64,000 nt of DNA, from assembly GCA_028284945.1 (NCBI GenBank), contig JANQQJ010000023.1:1-64000 (forward strand). The letters are read 5' to 3'. Shown one piece after another: positions 24,886 to 33,717 of this stretch. Numbering within the stretch: the stretch's first letter is position 1; each line of letters starts with the position of its first letter. Below the pieces are notes generated by a model. That model did no database searches. It was not told the origin of the DNA and worked only from the letters and a program-made list of their open reading frames with translations. A program made the translations under genes and the position numbers. The DNA is from Alphaproteobacteria bacterium. GTDB taxonomy: Bacteria; Pseudomonadota; Alphaproteobacteria; SMXS01.

Positions 24886-27573
24886 ATGGGTTCGATAGGC
24901 ATATTCCTCGGTCTTGGCGTCGTTATCGCCGCATTTGTGATGGCAACATCGGCGATGAGCCGGGCGGCCCGCGCAGAACGACAGGCTTTCGAACTTCGGC
25001 AATTGGTACAGCGCCTGCTGGATCAGACAAATGCACCCCCCTCACCACCCGATCCCCAATTCGAGCCATCGCCTGAGGAGACAAGATCCGAGCCGGAGGC
25101 CCCTCCCCAACCCGTAGCCTTAGAACCCGCGCCACCTGAACCGGTGGAGGCGCCACAAAAGGAACAAGAGCCCCAACGCACCGACCAACCACCTCTGCCG
25201 CCGGAACCTACGACGCCCTCACCTGCCGCCGGACAGGCGACGGCGGCAGAAAGCGCCTTTACCTCTCAATGGATGGTTTGGATCGGCGGGCTTTCTCTCG
25301 CGCTCGGCGGGGTATTTCTTGTCAAATACTCCATCGATCAGGGACTGCTCAGCCCCTCGATCCGCATTTTGCTCGGAATCGTGGCGGGCGCGGCGATGTT
25401 GGCGGTTGGCGAATACACGAGGCGCCATTCACTTCCGATCAATTTGAGTTTTGCGCAACCCGACTATATTCCCGCGACGGTTAGCGCCGCGGGTGTCGTC
25501 ACATTGTTTGCCGTGACCTATGCCGGGTACGCGCTCTACGACCTGGTCCCCTCGATCATCGCCTTTGCCCTTCTGGCCGGCATCGCTTTGGGAGGACTGG
25601 CGCTGTCACTTCTGCACGGTGCGGCCCTGGCCATTCTGGGCCTTGCTGGATCGCTGCTGGTGCCATTGTTGGTTGCCAGCGACCAGCCCAGCGCCATTGC
25701 ACTTTTCGCCTATCTGGCCGTTGTTGTTGCGCTGATGGGGGCGACGGGCCGATTGCGCGCCTGGTGGTGGCTCGCCTGGGCCGCGATCTATGGCGGTGCG
25801 ATCTGGGTGATGATCTGGCTAGCGACGTCAGAAAGTGGGTCAGGCACACTGGCGCTGTCGGCCTTCATTCTCTTTCTGGGATTGCTGCCACTTTGGGTCG
25901 CGCCCAAGCCGGACCGGGAGATCGGTCTGTTTGGCTTCGACGCCATGCCGGTGCCTGAGTATTTTCTTTGGACAAGCTGCTCGATCGCAACTGTGCTCAG
26001 CGTCTTCCTGATCCGCGCCGATGATTACAGCCTTACGACGCTTTCGGTCTTGGGCCTGCTATCGGCTGCCTATCTGGCAGTGTCATGGCGGGAACCCGGG
26101 CGCCATATTCCGATGATCGTAGCGGGTGCCGCCGCGCTTGCCGTGTTGGCGACTTGGCCCGTGCCCCAAATGGCCGATCCCATTGTCAGCGACCCCGACC
26201 TCGCCCGACTTAACCCGATTGCAACGCCGGAGTTTTCCCGATTCACCACTATTGCAGCGGTCTTTGCGGTTCTCTTTGGCGTCACAGGGTTTCTGGCGGC
26301 TGGGCGATCCGCGATGGCAGGGCTTTGGGCCGGCCTGTCGTCGGCGATACCCTTCCTGACCCTGTTCATTGCCTATTGGCGGTGGACCGATTTCGAGTCC
26401 GATGCGCTTTGGGCACTCAGTGGCGTCGCGCTTGCGGGTGCAATGACCTTTGCCGCAGAGCGCAGGGCGAACAACCAGGCTGCACTTGCCGCTTATGCCG
26501 TAGTCGCGGTCGCCGCGCTGAGCTTGGCGCTCGCCATGGTTCTACGGGAGGCGTGGCTGACGGTGGCGCTTTCTATTCAGCTTCCTGCAATCGCTGCAAT
26601 CCATCGCCGTATCAACCTGAAACCGCTGCGCTATGTGGCCCTGATAATCGGCGGCGTCGTGCTGGCGCGGCTGCTACTCAATCCGTCTCTCCTGGACTAT
26701 GACCTGGTTGAGACACCGATCCTGAACTGGTTGCTCTATGGCTATGGATTGCCAGCCGCAGCGTTTTATTTCGCGGCGAAATGGTTCCTGCAGGACCGCG
26801 ACGACCTGACCGTGCAGGTGCTGGAAGCGGGTGCGATTGCTTTTTTCACCTGCCTCGTATCGTTCCAGATCAGACACCTTATCGGTGGCCAACTCAATTC
26901 CCCTTACGACAGCTTCGTCGAAATGAGCCTGCAGACAGCCGCATGGCTCGCGCTCAGCTACGGCCTTTATGCCAAACAAGCACTGCAGCGGCGGCCGGTG
27001 TTGCGCTGGGCCAGCGACATTTTGAGGATCGCCGGGGCAGCACACCTGCTCGCATTCCAGGTGCTGATCTACAACCCGCTGTTCAGACTAATCGATGTCG
27101 GCGACTGGCCATTGTTCAATCTGCTCGGCCTGGCCTATCTGGTGCCCGCAGTATTTGCTGCGCTTTACGCCCGCATCGCAATCCAGCGCGGCGAACGCCT
27201 GCTCGCCCGGGTGGCCGGCCTTTTTGCCCTTGGCCTGCCGCTTCTTTACCTGACGCTCGAAGTCCGGCATCTGTTCCAGGGGCCCTATCTGAATGGCGGT
27301 GATGCCAGTCAGGCCGAGCACTATGCCTATTCGGCAGCATGGCTGGCTTATGCGGCCTTACTGCTGGCACTAGGCCTGTGGCGCCGGAGCCGCGAGCTGC
27401 GCATCGCCTCCCTGGCTGTGCTGATGCTGGCAACAGCCAAAGTATTCCTGTTCGATATGAGCAGCCTGGAAGGGGTGCTGCGCGCCCTGTCCCTGTTGGG
27501 ATTGGGCGCGACCCTGGTCGGGATCAGCTTCCTGTACCGGCGATTGGTGCCACCAGCCACGCCTGCCGATTAA
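24886..27573 (+). CDS. DUF2339-family polytopic membrane protein
   Basis: An 895-residue protein. After one N-terminal membrane helix comes a proline/glutamate-rich cytoplasmic linker (about residues 45-125), then more than twenty hydrophobic helices. The start of the membrane core, SQWMVWIGGLSLALGGVFLVKYSIDQGLLSP, is the mark of DUF2339 proteins, which have no known function. The ATG at 24886 was preferred over the TTG two codons earlier. Its stop overlaps the convergent enoyl-CoA hydratase stop by four bases. A role in envelope homeostasis or transport is only a guess. Confidence 0.82.
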   Translation: MGSIGIFLGLGVVIAAFVMATSAMSRAARAERQAFELRQLVQRLLDQTNAPPSPPDPQFEPSPEETRSEPEAPPQPVALEPAPPEPVEAPQKEQEPQRTDQPPLPPEPTTPSPAAGQATAAESAFTSQWMVWIGGLSLALGGVFLVKYSIDQGLLSPSIRILLGIVAGAAMLAVGEYTRRHSLPINLSFAQPDYIPATVSAAGVVTLFAVTYAGYALYDLVPSIIAFALLAGIALGGLALSLLHGAALAILGLAGSLLVPLLVASDQPSAIALFAYLAVVVALMGATGRLRAWWWLAWAAIYGGAIWVMIWLATSESGSGTLALSAFILFLGLLPLWVAPKPDREIGLFGFDAMPVPEYFLWTSCSIATVLSVFLIRADDYSLTTLSVLGLLSAAYLAVSWREPGRHIPMIVAGAAALAVLATWPVPQMADPIVSDPDLARLNPIATPEFSRFTTIAAVFAVLFGVTGFLAAGRSAMAGLWAGLSSAIPFLTLFIAYWRWTDFESDALWALSGVALAGAMTFAAERRANNQAALAAYAVVAVAALSLALAMVLREAWLTVALSIQLPAIAAIHRRINLKPLRYVALIIGGVVLARLLLNPSLLDYDLVETPILNWLLYGYGLPAAAFYFAAKWFLQDRDDLTVQVLEAGAIAFFTCLVSFQIRHLIGGQLNSPYDSFVEMSLQTAAWLALSYGLYAKQALQRRPVLRWASDILRIAGAAHLLAFQVLIYNPLFRLIDVGDWPLFNLLGLAYLVPAVFAALYARIAIQRGERLLARVAGLFALGLPLLYLTLEVRHLFQGPYLNGGDASQAEHYAYSAAWLAYAALLLALGLWRRSRELRIASLAVLMLATAKVFLFDMSSLEGVLRALSLLGLGATLVGISFLYRRLVPPATPAD

Positions 27574-28346
27574 CGCCCCTTGAACACCGGCTTGCGCTTT
27601 TCGGCAAAGGCCAGCATGGCCTCTTTTGAATCCTCCGTCTTGCCAAGCTGGCCGGTCATCGATTGCTCGAAACGGTAACCATCGCGCAGGCTCATTTCCT
27701 CGATCTGATTGAGCGCATGCTTGGCCAGCTTGATTGCAACGGGGCTCTTGGACGCGACTTCCCGCGCCAGTTCCATCGCCGCATCCATGAGTTCCTCAGG
27801 TGCGACGCAGGCTTCGACAATACCAAGCCGATAGAGTTCGGGTCCAAACACGCGGTAGCCGGTCAACATCATCCGGCGGTGCAGCGAGTGGCTGAACAGG
27901 CGCTGTGCGTGCCGCCCGCCACCCAGCAGGCCAACATCGATCTCCGGCAGCCCAAGGCAACCCTTTTCCGACGCGATCAGAATGTCACAGGAGGCGGCAA
28001 AGGCCAGCCCGCCACCCAGTGCCGCGCCGTTGATCGCGCCGATCACCGGCTTCTGACATTCCATCACGCTGTGATAGGCCTCCCGCGCGCGGCGGCTGCC
28101 TTGCCAGTGATCGCCCGGCTGCGGCACCTTGCCGGCCCGGGACTTGATGTCGGCACCGGCGCAGAACACCTTGCCTTTGCCGGTCAAGATCACGACGCGA
28201 ACGTCATCCCGGTCGCTCACTGAATCCATCACATAGGCAATTTCGTCCAGCACCTGCATGCTGTGCGCGTTTACCGGCGGGTTGTTAAAGCTGACGATGG
28301 CCACGCCGTCTGCGTCGACTTCAAGATCAATAAGTTCAACTTCCAA
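27570..28346 (-). CDS. enoyl-CoA hydratase/isomerase-family protein
   Basis: A 258-residue crotonase-fold protein with VVILTGKGKVFCAGADIKSR in the oxyanion/CoA region, VIGAINGAALGGGLAFAASCDILIASEKGCLGLPEIDVGLLGGGRHAQRL in the core, and a C-terminal VAIKLAKHALNQ helix. Glu in the LPEIDVGL segment fits a catalytic base of hydratases. It handles an acyl-CoA thioester of unknown structure. Its start lies 11 nt inside the end of the transporter gene, so it is the last gene of a PPOX/DMT/ECH operon. Confidence 0.83.
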   Translation of the reverse strand: MEVELIDLEVDADGVAIVSFNNPPVNAHSMQVLDEIAYVMDSVSDRDDVRVVILTGKGKVFCAGADIKSRAGKVPQPGDHWQGSRRAREAYHSVMECQKPVIGAINGAALGGGLAFAASCDILIASEKGCLGLPEIDVGLLGGGRHAQRLFSHSLHRRMMLTGYRVFGPELYRLGIVEACVAPEELMDAAMELAREVASKSPVAIKLAKHALNQIEEMSLRDGYRFEQSMTGQLGKTEDSKEAMLAFAEKRKPVFKGR

Positions 28347-29274
28347 AATCGCCTCCCTTGGCTTGCTGTTGTGTACGGGCGAACCCTTCGCGCTGCAGCT
28401 TAGCTTCCCTGTAGGTCAAGTACAGCGTACTTGCGAAAACAATTGCGCCGCCCACCAGGGTGGCGACCGTCGGCACCTGAGAAAAGAAGATGAACCCGAC
28501 CAGGCCGGCCCAGATCAGCTTGATGAAATCATAGGGCATGAGCGCGCTGGTCTCCGCCAACCGCAGCGCTTGTGAGACACCCAGCGCGCCAATGGTGCCG
28601 AGACAGCCGATCAACGCCAGCCAGGCGTATTCCTCTGGAGTCGGCCAGCGCCAGACGGAAAGCGCGAAGGGAAAGGACAAAACGGCCAGAAGAATCGATG
28701 CCCACGCCGTAATCGTGACCGCGGAATCGGTCCGGCCGATCACTCGAATAACCAATAACGCAATCCCCCAGATCGCAGATCCGGCCAGCAGCAGATAAGC
28801 GCCGATATTCATCTGTCCCGTCCAGGGCTGCACAATAATCAGCGCCCCGATCAAACCTACTCCCAGGGCCGTCAACCGCCGGGCGCGCAAGCGCTCTTTC
28901 AGAAAAATCGCCGCATAAACGGTCACAAAAAGCGGCAGGGTGAACCCCAGAGACGCGACTTCTGCCAACGGCGTGATCTGGATCGCGTAGAAAAAGCACA
29001 TCATTGAAATGACGTTGATCAGCGCACGGGCGCCATGGAGATGGAAGACGGAAGTTTTCAATGGCGTTAGCCCGTTGCGCAGAAAGAACGGGGTAAGCGC
29101 AACCAAGCCGAAGACGTTGCGAAAGAACGCCACCTCAAATGCATGCAGATTCTGCAAATACTGAATGACAGCGTTCATCAGATTGAACGACAGGGACGCG
29201 CCCACCGTGAGCAACACGGCGCGAAGAAAAACCCGGTCCGGCCCGGATGCGATGGTCAGAATGCGGCGGGGCAA
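28336..29274 (-). CDS. DMT-superfamily (EamA) transporter
   Basis: A 312-residue carrier with ten helices in two EamA repeats. LLTVGASLSFNLMNAVIQYLQ is in the first helix, FRNVFGLVALTPFFLRNGL follows, and the second repeat ends YDFIKLIWAGLVGFIFFSQVPT. The apparent start is a TTG at 29274, 4 nt after the PPOX gene stop. It may export or import a small metabolite handled by the neighbouring flavoprotein and hydratase, though nothing identifies the substrate. Confidence 0.78.
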   Translation of the reverse strand: MPRRILTIASGPDRVFLRAVLLTVGASLSFNLMNAVIQYLQNLHAFEVAFFRNVFGLVALTPFFLRNGLTPLKTSVFHLHGARALINVISMMCFFYAIQITPLAEVASLGFTLPLFVTVYAAIFLKERLRARRLTALGVGLIGALIIVQPWTGQMNIGAYLLLAGSAIWGIALLVIRVIGRTDSAVTITAWASILLAVLSFPFALSVWRWPTPEEYAWLALIGCLGTIGALGVSQALRLAETSALMPYDFIKLIWAGLVGFIFFSQVPTVATLVGGAIVFASTLYLTYREAKLQREGFARTQQQAKGGDFGS

Positions 29275-29278
29275 ATGT

Positions 29279-29689
29279 CTAGCGAATCACGCCATAGACA
29301 CGCTCCGGATGAACGCGGATGATCACGCGGTCCTGGCTTTCCAGCCAGCCTTCCAGGTCTTCCGGTTCAGTGAAGCCGGAGTCTGCGATGGCTGCGAAGA
29401 CGAGCCGCGTCATCTCGACCAGATTGTCTTTCTCGATGGTCGCGCGCCCCTCGACAGTGACGAAGTTGAACGGCATGGAATCGCTGCTGCAACAGACAGT
29501 GATACGCGGATCAGCCTCAAGCGTTCGGCGTTTCAGAGTGCCGCCCGGTGTTGAAATGATCAGTGTGTCGCCATCACGCGCATAGGCAATCCAGGAGCTG
29601 GAGGCGGTGCCATCCTTACGCAATGTCGTCACGACCGCCCAGCGATGGTCCGTAATGAACTGATCAAATGTCTCGTTATCGCCAATCAT
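29279..29689 (-). CDS. PPOX-class (F420/FMN-binding) split-barrel protein
   Basis: A 136-residue protein of the PPOX class. FDQFITDHRWAVVTTLRKDGTASSSWIAYARDGDTLIISTPGGTLKRRTLEADPRITVCC gives the flavin/deazaflavin-binding half, and MPFNFVTVEGRATIEKD follows. Members reduce substrates with F420H2 or flavin, and bind haem in some cases. It heads an operon with a DMT transporter and an enoyl-CoA hydratase. Whether this organism makes F420 cannot be judged here. Confidence 0.8.
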   Translation of the reverse strand: MIGDNETFDQFITDHRWAVVTTLRKDGTASSSWIAYARDGDTLIISTPGGTLKRRTLEADPRITVCCSSDSMPFNFVTVEGRATIEKDNLVEMTRLVFAAIADSGFTEPEDLEGWLESQDRVIIRVHPERVYGVIR

Positions 29690-29802
29690 TCCTGTTCCCC
29701 TGGTCTGAATGCACTACCTCACCATCAATAGCCGAAGCTGATCGACACCGAAACAGCAGCCTGTGATCGAGGTCAAGGCATCACGGCCACAACCGGCCTA
29801 AC

Positions 29803-29831
29803 TTGTCACCAACTGGCATAAAGGCCAGAAT
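29803..29831 (+). promoter_or_regulatory. candidate promoter of the second P450 gene
   Basis: TTGTCA (29803-29808) and CAGAAT (29826-29831) are separated by 17 bp and end 29 bp before the ATG. A match by eye, moderately close to sigma-70 boxes. Confidence 0.3.
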
Positions 29832-29860
29832 GCAGAAAAATTTGAAACGTGGAGTTAAAG

Positions 29861-31153
29861 ATGAGCACAGCCGTCGACAACGATGTGGACCTGTCCGATA
29901 TCCATCTTTTTGATATCGAGACCCTGATCGACCCGTGGGACGCCTACACACGTCTACGCGACAACGCACCGGTGTTCTATGTGCCGGAAATGAACATCCA
30001 TGTCGTCACGCGCTATGAACTGCTGATGCAGGCCGCGCGGGACACGGAGACCTTTTCCAGCGGCTTTGGTGAGTTCATGAACGGCGCACGCATGCAGTAT
30101 TTCAACGCAGCGCCCCCGGAAGTCCAGGCTGAACTCATCAAGGCTTCAGAAGGTATGTTCGCCCCGGTCGACACGCTGCTGACCGCCGACATGCCGACAC
30201 ACAAGAAGTACCGCTCGCAGGTTGACCGCGTTTTCACCGCCGGCAACGTCCGCAAGATGGAGCCCTATATCAACGAGATCATCAAGGACACCATCGACGC
30301 GTTCATCGATGCCGACGGTCCGGTTGATTTCATGCAGGCCTTTGCTTTCCCGGTACCATTGCGGATTATCGGTGACCGGCTGGGGGTCGAGCCGGAGGAT
30401 CGCGAATTCTTCAATGATGCGGCCACAGTTGCCGCAGCTGGCCTGCGTCTCACCATGCCTGACCATCAAGAAGGCATTCGCCGCGCCAAGGTTATGGTCC
30501 AGTTGCAGAACTACATGGTCGAACTCGTCCACAAGCGCCGGGAAGAGCCCAAGGACGATATGGCGACCATTCTGGGTCAGGTCGAACTGGAAGACGAACA
30601 GCGCCCGCTCAACGATCCTGAGCTGTGGAGCATCATGAACCAGTTCCTGGTGGCCGGGCACGAAACCACGACCAGCACCTTTGGCTGGGGCATGCTGGAA
30701 CTCTGCAAGCACCCGGAAGTGCAGGAAGAAATCCGCGGCGACAAGAAGATGGTCCGCACCTTTGTGGAAGAGGCGTTACGGCTGGAAGCCCCGGTACAGG
30801 GCCTGCCCCGCGTCGTGACCAAGGACACCGAACTGGGCGGCTATCCGCTCAAGGCCGGTGACCTGATCATGCTGCGCTATGGTGCGGCCAACCGGGACGA
30901 GCGGCAGTTTGAATGCCCGGTCGATCTGGATGTACACCGCAAGAATGCGGGGTCACAACTGGCGTTTGGCACGGGCATCCATCACTGCGTCGGGGCACCG
31001 CTGGCGCGTCAGGAGCTTAATCTGGGATTCCCGGCGCTGTTGGACCGGATGAAGAACTTCCGCCTCGCTCCCGGTAAACCCGCGCCCAAGGCCGAACCCA
31101 GCTTCATCTTGCGCAACCTGCCTGAGCTGTGGATCGAGTTTGACCGACGGTAA
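29861..31153 (+). CDS. cytochrome P450 (bacterial class I type)
   Basis: A 430-residue P450 of the soluble bacterial type. The I-helix has VAGHETTTS, the K-helix EEALRLEAP, and the haem loop FGTGIHHCVGAPLARQE puts the cysteine at about residue 376. It needs a ferredoxin and reductase, not encoded nearby. The gene stands alone between divergent PPOX and convergent glycosyltransferase genes. It is clearly different from the P450 at 4436 (FGGG against FGTG, and a different I-helix), so the two probably have different substrates. Confidence 0.88.
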   Translation: MSTAVDNDVDLSDIHLFDIETLIDPWDAYTRLRDNAPVFYVPEMNIHVVTRYELLMQAARDTETFSSGFGEFMNGARMQYFNAAPPEVQAELIKASEGMFAPVDTLLTADMPTHKKYRSQVDRVFTAGNVRKMEPYINEIIKDTIDAFIDADGPVDFMQAFAFPVPLRIIGDRLGVEPEDREFFNDAATVAAAGLRLTMPDHQEGIRRAKVMVQLQNYMVELVHKRREEPKDDMATILGQVELEDEQRPLNDPELWSIMNQFLVAGHETTTSTFGWGMLELCKHPEVQEEIRGDKKMVRTFVEEALRLEAPVQGLPRVVTKDTELGGYPLKAGDLIMLRYGAANRDERQFECPVDLDVHRKNAGSQLAFGTGIHHCVGAPLARQELNLGFPALLDRMKNFRLAPGKPAPKAEPSFILRNLPELWIEFDRR

Positions 31154-31156
31154 TCA

Positions 31157-32197
31157 CTAAACCGTCACACCGGCCTTGGCCCAGAGGTCATAGAGCAGGT
31201 GGATGTGTTTGCGGATATCCATGCCCATTGTCCGTGTGTGCGCCCTTTCACGCATGGCAGGGTCTGGGTCTCTCTGCAGCACATCCGGGAGTTCGTCGAC
31301 GTCGTCGAATAGGACCCCGCAATTGGCTATGTATTCGTCGAGATCCGGGCGCAGCCGTTGCATGCAGACACCAACACCGGCCGCCCAGGCTTCAGCCACC
31401 GCAATCGGCCAGCCGATGCTGTTGATGCCAGGCGACCCTGGATAGACCAACCAAGTGTGCTTTTTCCATTCGGCGAGCATGACGCTGTGTGCGACAGGCT
31501 GGCGAATTTTAACGTTGCCCTGATAGTCGTCGTTTAGCCTGCCAATCTTTTCCCGGCGTATCGCCAACGGATAAACGGAAAACGGCCGATCAGGCACCAA
31601 GCCGGATAGTGCATAGTAGTCAGCAAAGCCCTTTTTCGGCCTAACGGCGCTGGTGAAGATGACCCCTGGTCCATTCGGGCCAAGGTCGTCAAAGCGCTGG
31701 GCATCCACGACCGGCGGCGCATCGACCAGCTTGTCTTCCTTAAGCCCCAATCGCAAAAGCCTTTCACGAAGGAAAGGAAAAGCCAGGACGCCCGCACAGT
31801 CGGTCTCGTTGCACCGGCGAATATTGGCGGCAAGCTCTTCGTCAGAACGCTCCATAATGTCAAAGGAGTGGGTCCGGATGGTCCACGGCACATCACAGGC
31901 CCGCGCCGCCCGTCTCGCCGGACCGGCCATATGCATCCAATGCGCGTGAACCAGGTCAGGCGCTGCGCGACGCGCATCAGGCCCAATGCGGAAGGCCCGG
32001 GTGCGGCCGCGGCCCAACCATTCCGTGAGCCACCATTTGTGCAGCCGGTAAGGCAGATGGTCCGGGTTTTCCAGGTTCGCAGGAAGTAAGGCCAACAGGA
32101 AGGTCTCAGCGCGTTCGTGCACAATCCTGCGCTCAGTTTCGATATAAGTCTGGCTAAGCTCTGGATATGCGTTCGCCACGTAGAGGACTTTTGCCAC
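31157..32197 (-). CDS. GT4-type glycosyltransferase
   Basis: A 346-residue GT-B glycosyltransferase. The N-terminal half has VLYVANAYPELSQTYIETE and DLVHAHWMHMAGPARRAARACDVPWTIRTHSFD. The C-terminal half has GVIFTSAVRPKKGF and IAVAEAWAAGVGVCMQ, the sugar-nucleotide-binding segment with a glutamate. It likely adds a sugar to a polysaccharide or glycolipid acceptor. It follows the Nudix gene by 42 nt and the GT92 gene upstream, so a three-gene saccharide operon is likely. Confidence 0.8.
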   Translation of the reverse strand: MAKVLYVANAYPELSQTYIETERRIVHERAETFLLALLPANLENPDHLPYRLHKWWLTEWLGRGRTRAFRIGPDARRAAPDLVHAHWMHMAGPARRAARACDVPWTIRTHSFDIMERSDEELAANIRRCNETDCAGVLAFPFLRERLLRLGLKEDKLVDAPPVVDAQRFDDLGPNGPGVIFTSAVRPKKGFADYYALSGLVPDRPFSVYPLAIRREKIGRLNDDYQGNVKIRQPVAHSVMLAEWKKHTWLVYPGSPGINSIGWPIAVAEAWAAGVGVCMQRLRPDLDEYIANCGVLFDDVDELPDVLQRDPDPAMRERAHTRTMGMDIRKHIHLLYDLWAKAGVTV

Positions 32198-32239
32198 CTA
32201 TTGCTACTCCGACTTTGAGGCCGCCCCCGGCCCAAGTAT

Positions 32240-32812
32240 TCAACGCTCGGCTTGGCCCCGCAACCAATAGAGCCCGAGCAGTGTTTTCGCGTCTTTGATC
32301 TGGCCGGATTCAACCGCCTCTAATGCATCCTGTAAGGTCATCTCGAGCAGTTCAATATCTTCATGACCATCGCCAGGCGCATGGCCAGGCTCGCCATCGA
32401 CGTCGACCAAAAACAGGTGCATCCGCTCGGTCGTATAACCGGGTGAGATGTAAAAAGTCCCCACCGATTCTACGCTCAGCGCCTGATATCCGGTTTCCTC
32501 GGTCAGTTCGCGGCGCATGGCCTGTTCTGCGTTTTCGCCCGGATCAATCTTGCCAGCGCAAAGTTCAACAAGCCATGGATCTCCGTGTTCTGCAGCGGCG
32601 GCCCGAAACTGGTGGACGAAGACCAAAGTGCCCCGTGACCGGTGCCTGACCAGCGCCGTCGACGCATCGTCGCGCCCAACGATCTCTTTTGTGATGACCG
32701 GGCTCGTCCCGCCCGCGAACAAGTCGTGGGTCAGGTCGACGCGGTCAACCTTGACGAAACCGTCATGGACGCGCTGACGGGACAATTCCTCGAAGCGGCG
32801 CGGGCCTGTCAT
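32240..32812 (-). CDS. Nudix hydrolase, ADP-sugar pyrophosphatase type
   Basis: A 190-residue Nudix protein. The Nudix box GKIDPGENAEQAMRRELTEETGY follows the expected GX5EX7REUXEEXGU pattern. The beta-rich first half, with IVGRDDASTALVRHRSRGTLVFVHQFR, and the overall length match NudF-like ADP-ribose/ADP-sugar pyrophosphatases. Its ATG overlaps the GT92 stop as ATGA, so it is translationally coupled. Placed between two glycosyltransferases, it may control a nucleotide-sugar pool, though a housekeeping role is also possible. Confidence 0.85.
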   Translation of the reverse strand: MTGPRRFEELSRQRVHDGFVKVDRVDLTHDLFAGGTSPVITKEIVGRDDASTALVRHRSRGTLVFVHQFRAAAAEHGDPWLVELCAGKIDPGENAEQAMRRELTEETGYQALSVESVGTFYISPGYTTERMHLFLVDVDGEPGHAPGDGHEDIELLEMTLQDALEAVESGQIKDAKTLLGLYWLRGQAER

Positions 32813-33684
32813 GATGGCTTCTGTGCTGGAGGTCGATCCGGCTGACTGCTCAGGATCGGATCAAAGACCTCGTTGCGGTCATGGTAGCGAAAAAACACTC
32901 GATCATATTTGCCCGTACCAAATCGGGTCCGTTTCTCACGATATTCGGCCAGCGATTTGATGACATAGTGATTGATCCGCAGCCGCTCGGCACGAACCCC
33001 CGATGTAGAAAATGTGGTCGCGGCATAGGGGTCAACCGGGCAGCCGGGCCAGAAAGGCAATAACAACTTACCGAGCCGGCGCTGCCAACGGCTTGCGGGT
33101 CCGGGCACAGCATGTCGGAACGCCTCATCAACCGCGGTTTGACCGTCAACATAGGTGAAGAAGTGAGGCCCTCGCGGTGCCAAAGTCTTTCGGGGATCGA
33201 CGATGGATTTGACCCGCCGGTTTCGCACCCAATCTGTTTTCGCACGGTTCTGAAACCGATCCCGGACCAGCCCGTCGCCGGCCTCGGCCCGACCGGATGA
33301 TCCGTAGCACTGCCAGTGCACGACAATCCCGCAGTGGTCTTCGTAATCTGCAAGCACAGTTGGCAACGGACTGACCGGACTGAACAGAAACTCATCAATA
33401 TCGATAAAGGCCAGCCACCGAAATCGTTCGCCGAAATTGTCCAGCCCATGTTGATAGGCCGGTTCCTGCGCGCCGGACCAGCCCTTATGCAGCCAATCTA
33501 CGACGGTAACACGGCCGGATTCCTCATAAGGCAGAAGAACCGCACGGCCGTCGTCCGAACTGCCGTGGTCATAGAGCATGAAGTGATCCACGCCCTGTGC
33601 CAAATGGAAGTCGAGCCATTCCGTGAGATAACAGCCTTCATCACGGAAAATCGCACAGATACCCAGGTAGTGCAGTGCCGCCAT
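32809..33684 (-). CDS. GT92-type (DUF23) glycosyltransferase
   Basis: A 291-residue protein with the GT92/DUF23 pattern: CAIFRDEGCYLTEWLDFHLAQGVDHFMLYDHGSSDDG at the N-terminus, WLAFIDIDEFLF with the metal-binding D-x-D-like motif, HWQCYGSSGR, and INHYVIKSLAEYREKRTRF near the end. These enzymes transfer galactose or similar sugars. The gene opens a GT92/Nudix/GT4 operon; an aldo/keto reductase gene ends only 33 nt upstream and may be part of it. Confidence 0.82.
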   Translation of the reverse strand: MAALHYLGICAIFRDEGCYLTEWLDFHLAQGVDHFMLYDHGSSDDGRAVLLPYEESGRVTVVDWLHKGWSGAQEPAYQHGLDNFGERFRWLAFIDIDEFLFSPVSPLPTVLADYEDHCGIVVHWQCYGSSGRAEAGDGLVRDRFQNRAKTDWVRNRRVKSIVDPRKTLAPRGPHFFTYVDGQTAVDEAFRHAVPGPASRWQRRLGKLLLPFWPGCPVDPYAATTFSTSGVRAERLRINHYVIKSLAEYREKRTRFGTGKYDRVFFRYHDRNEVFDPILSSQPDRPPAQKPS

Positions 33685-33717
33685 GCCGGCTTCTCTAGAC
33701 CGAAGACATGGCGATGA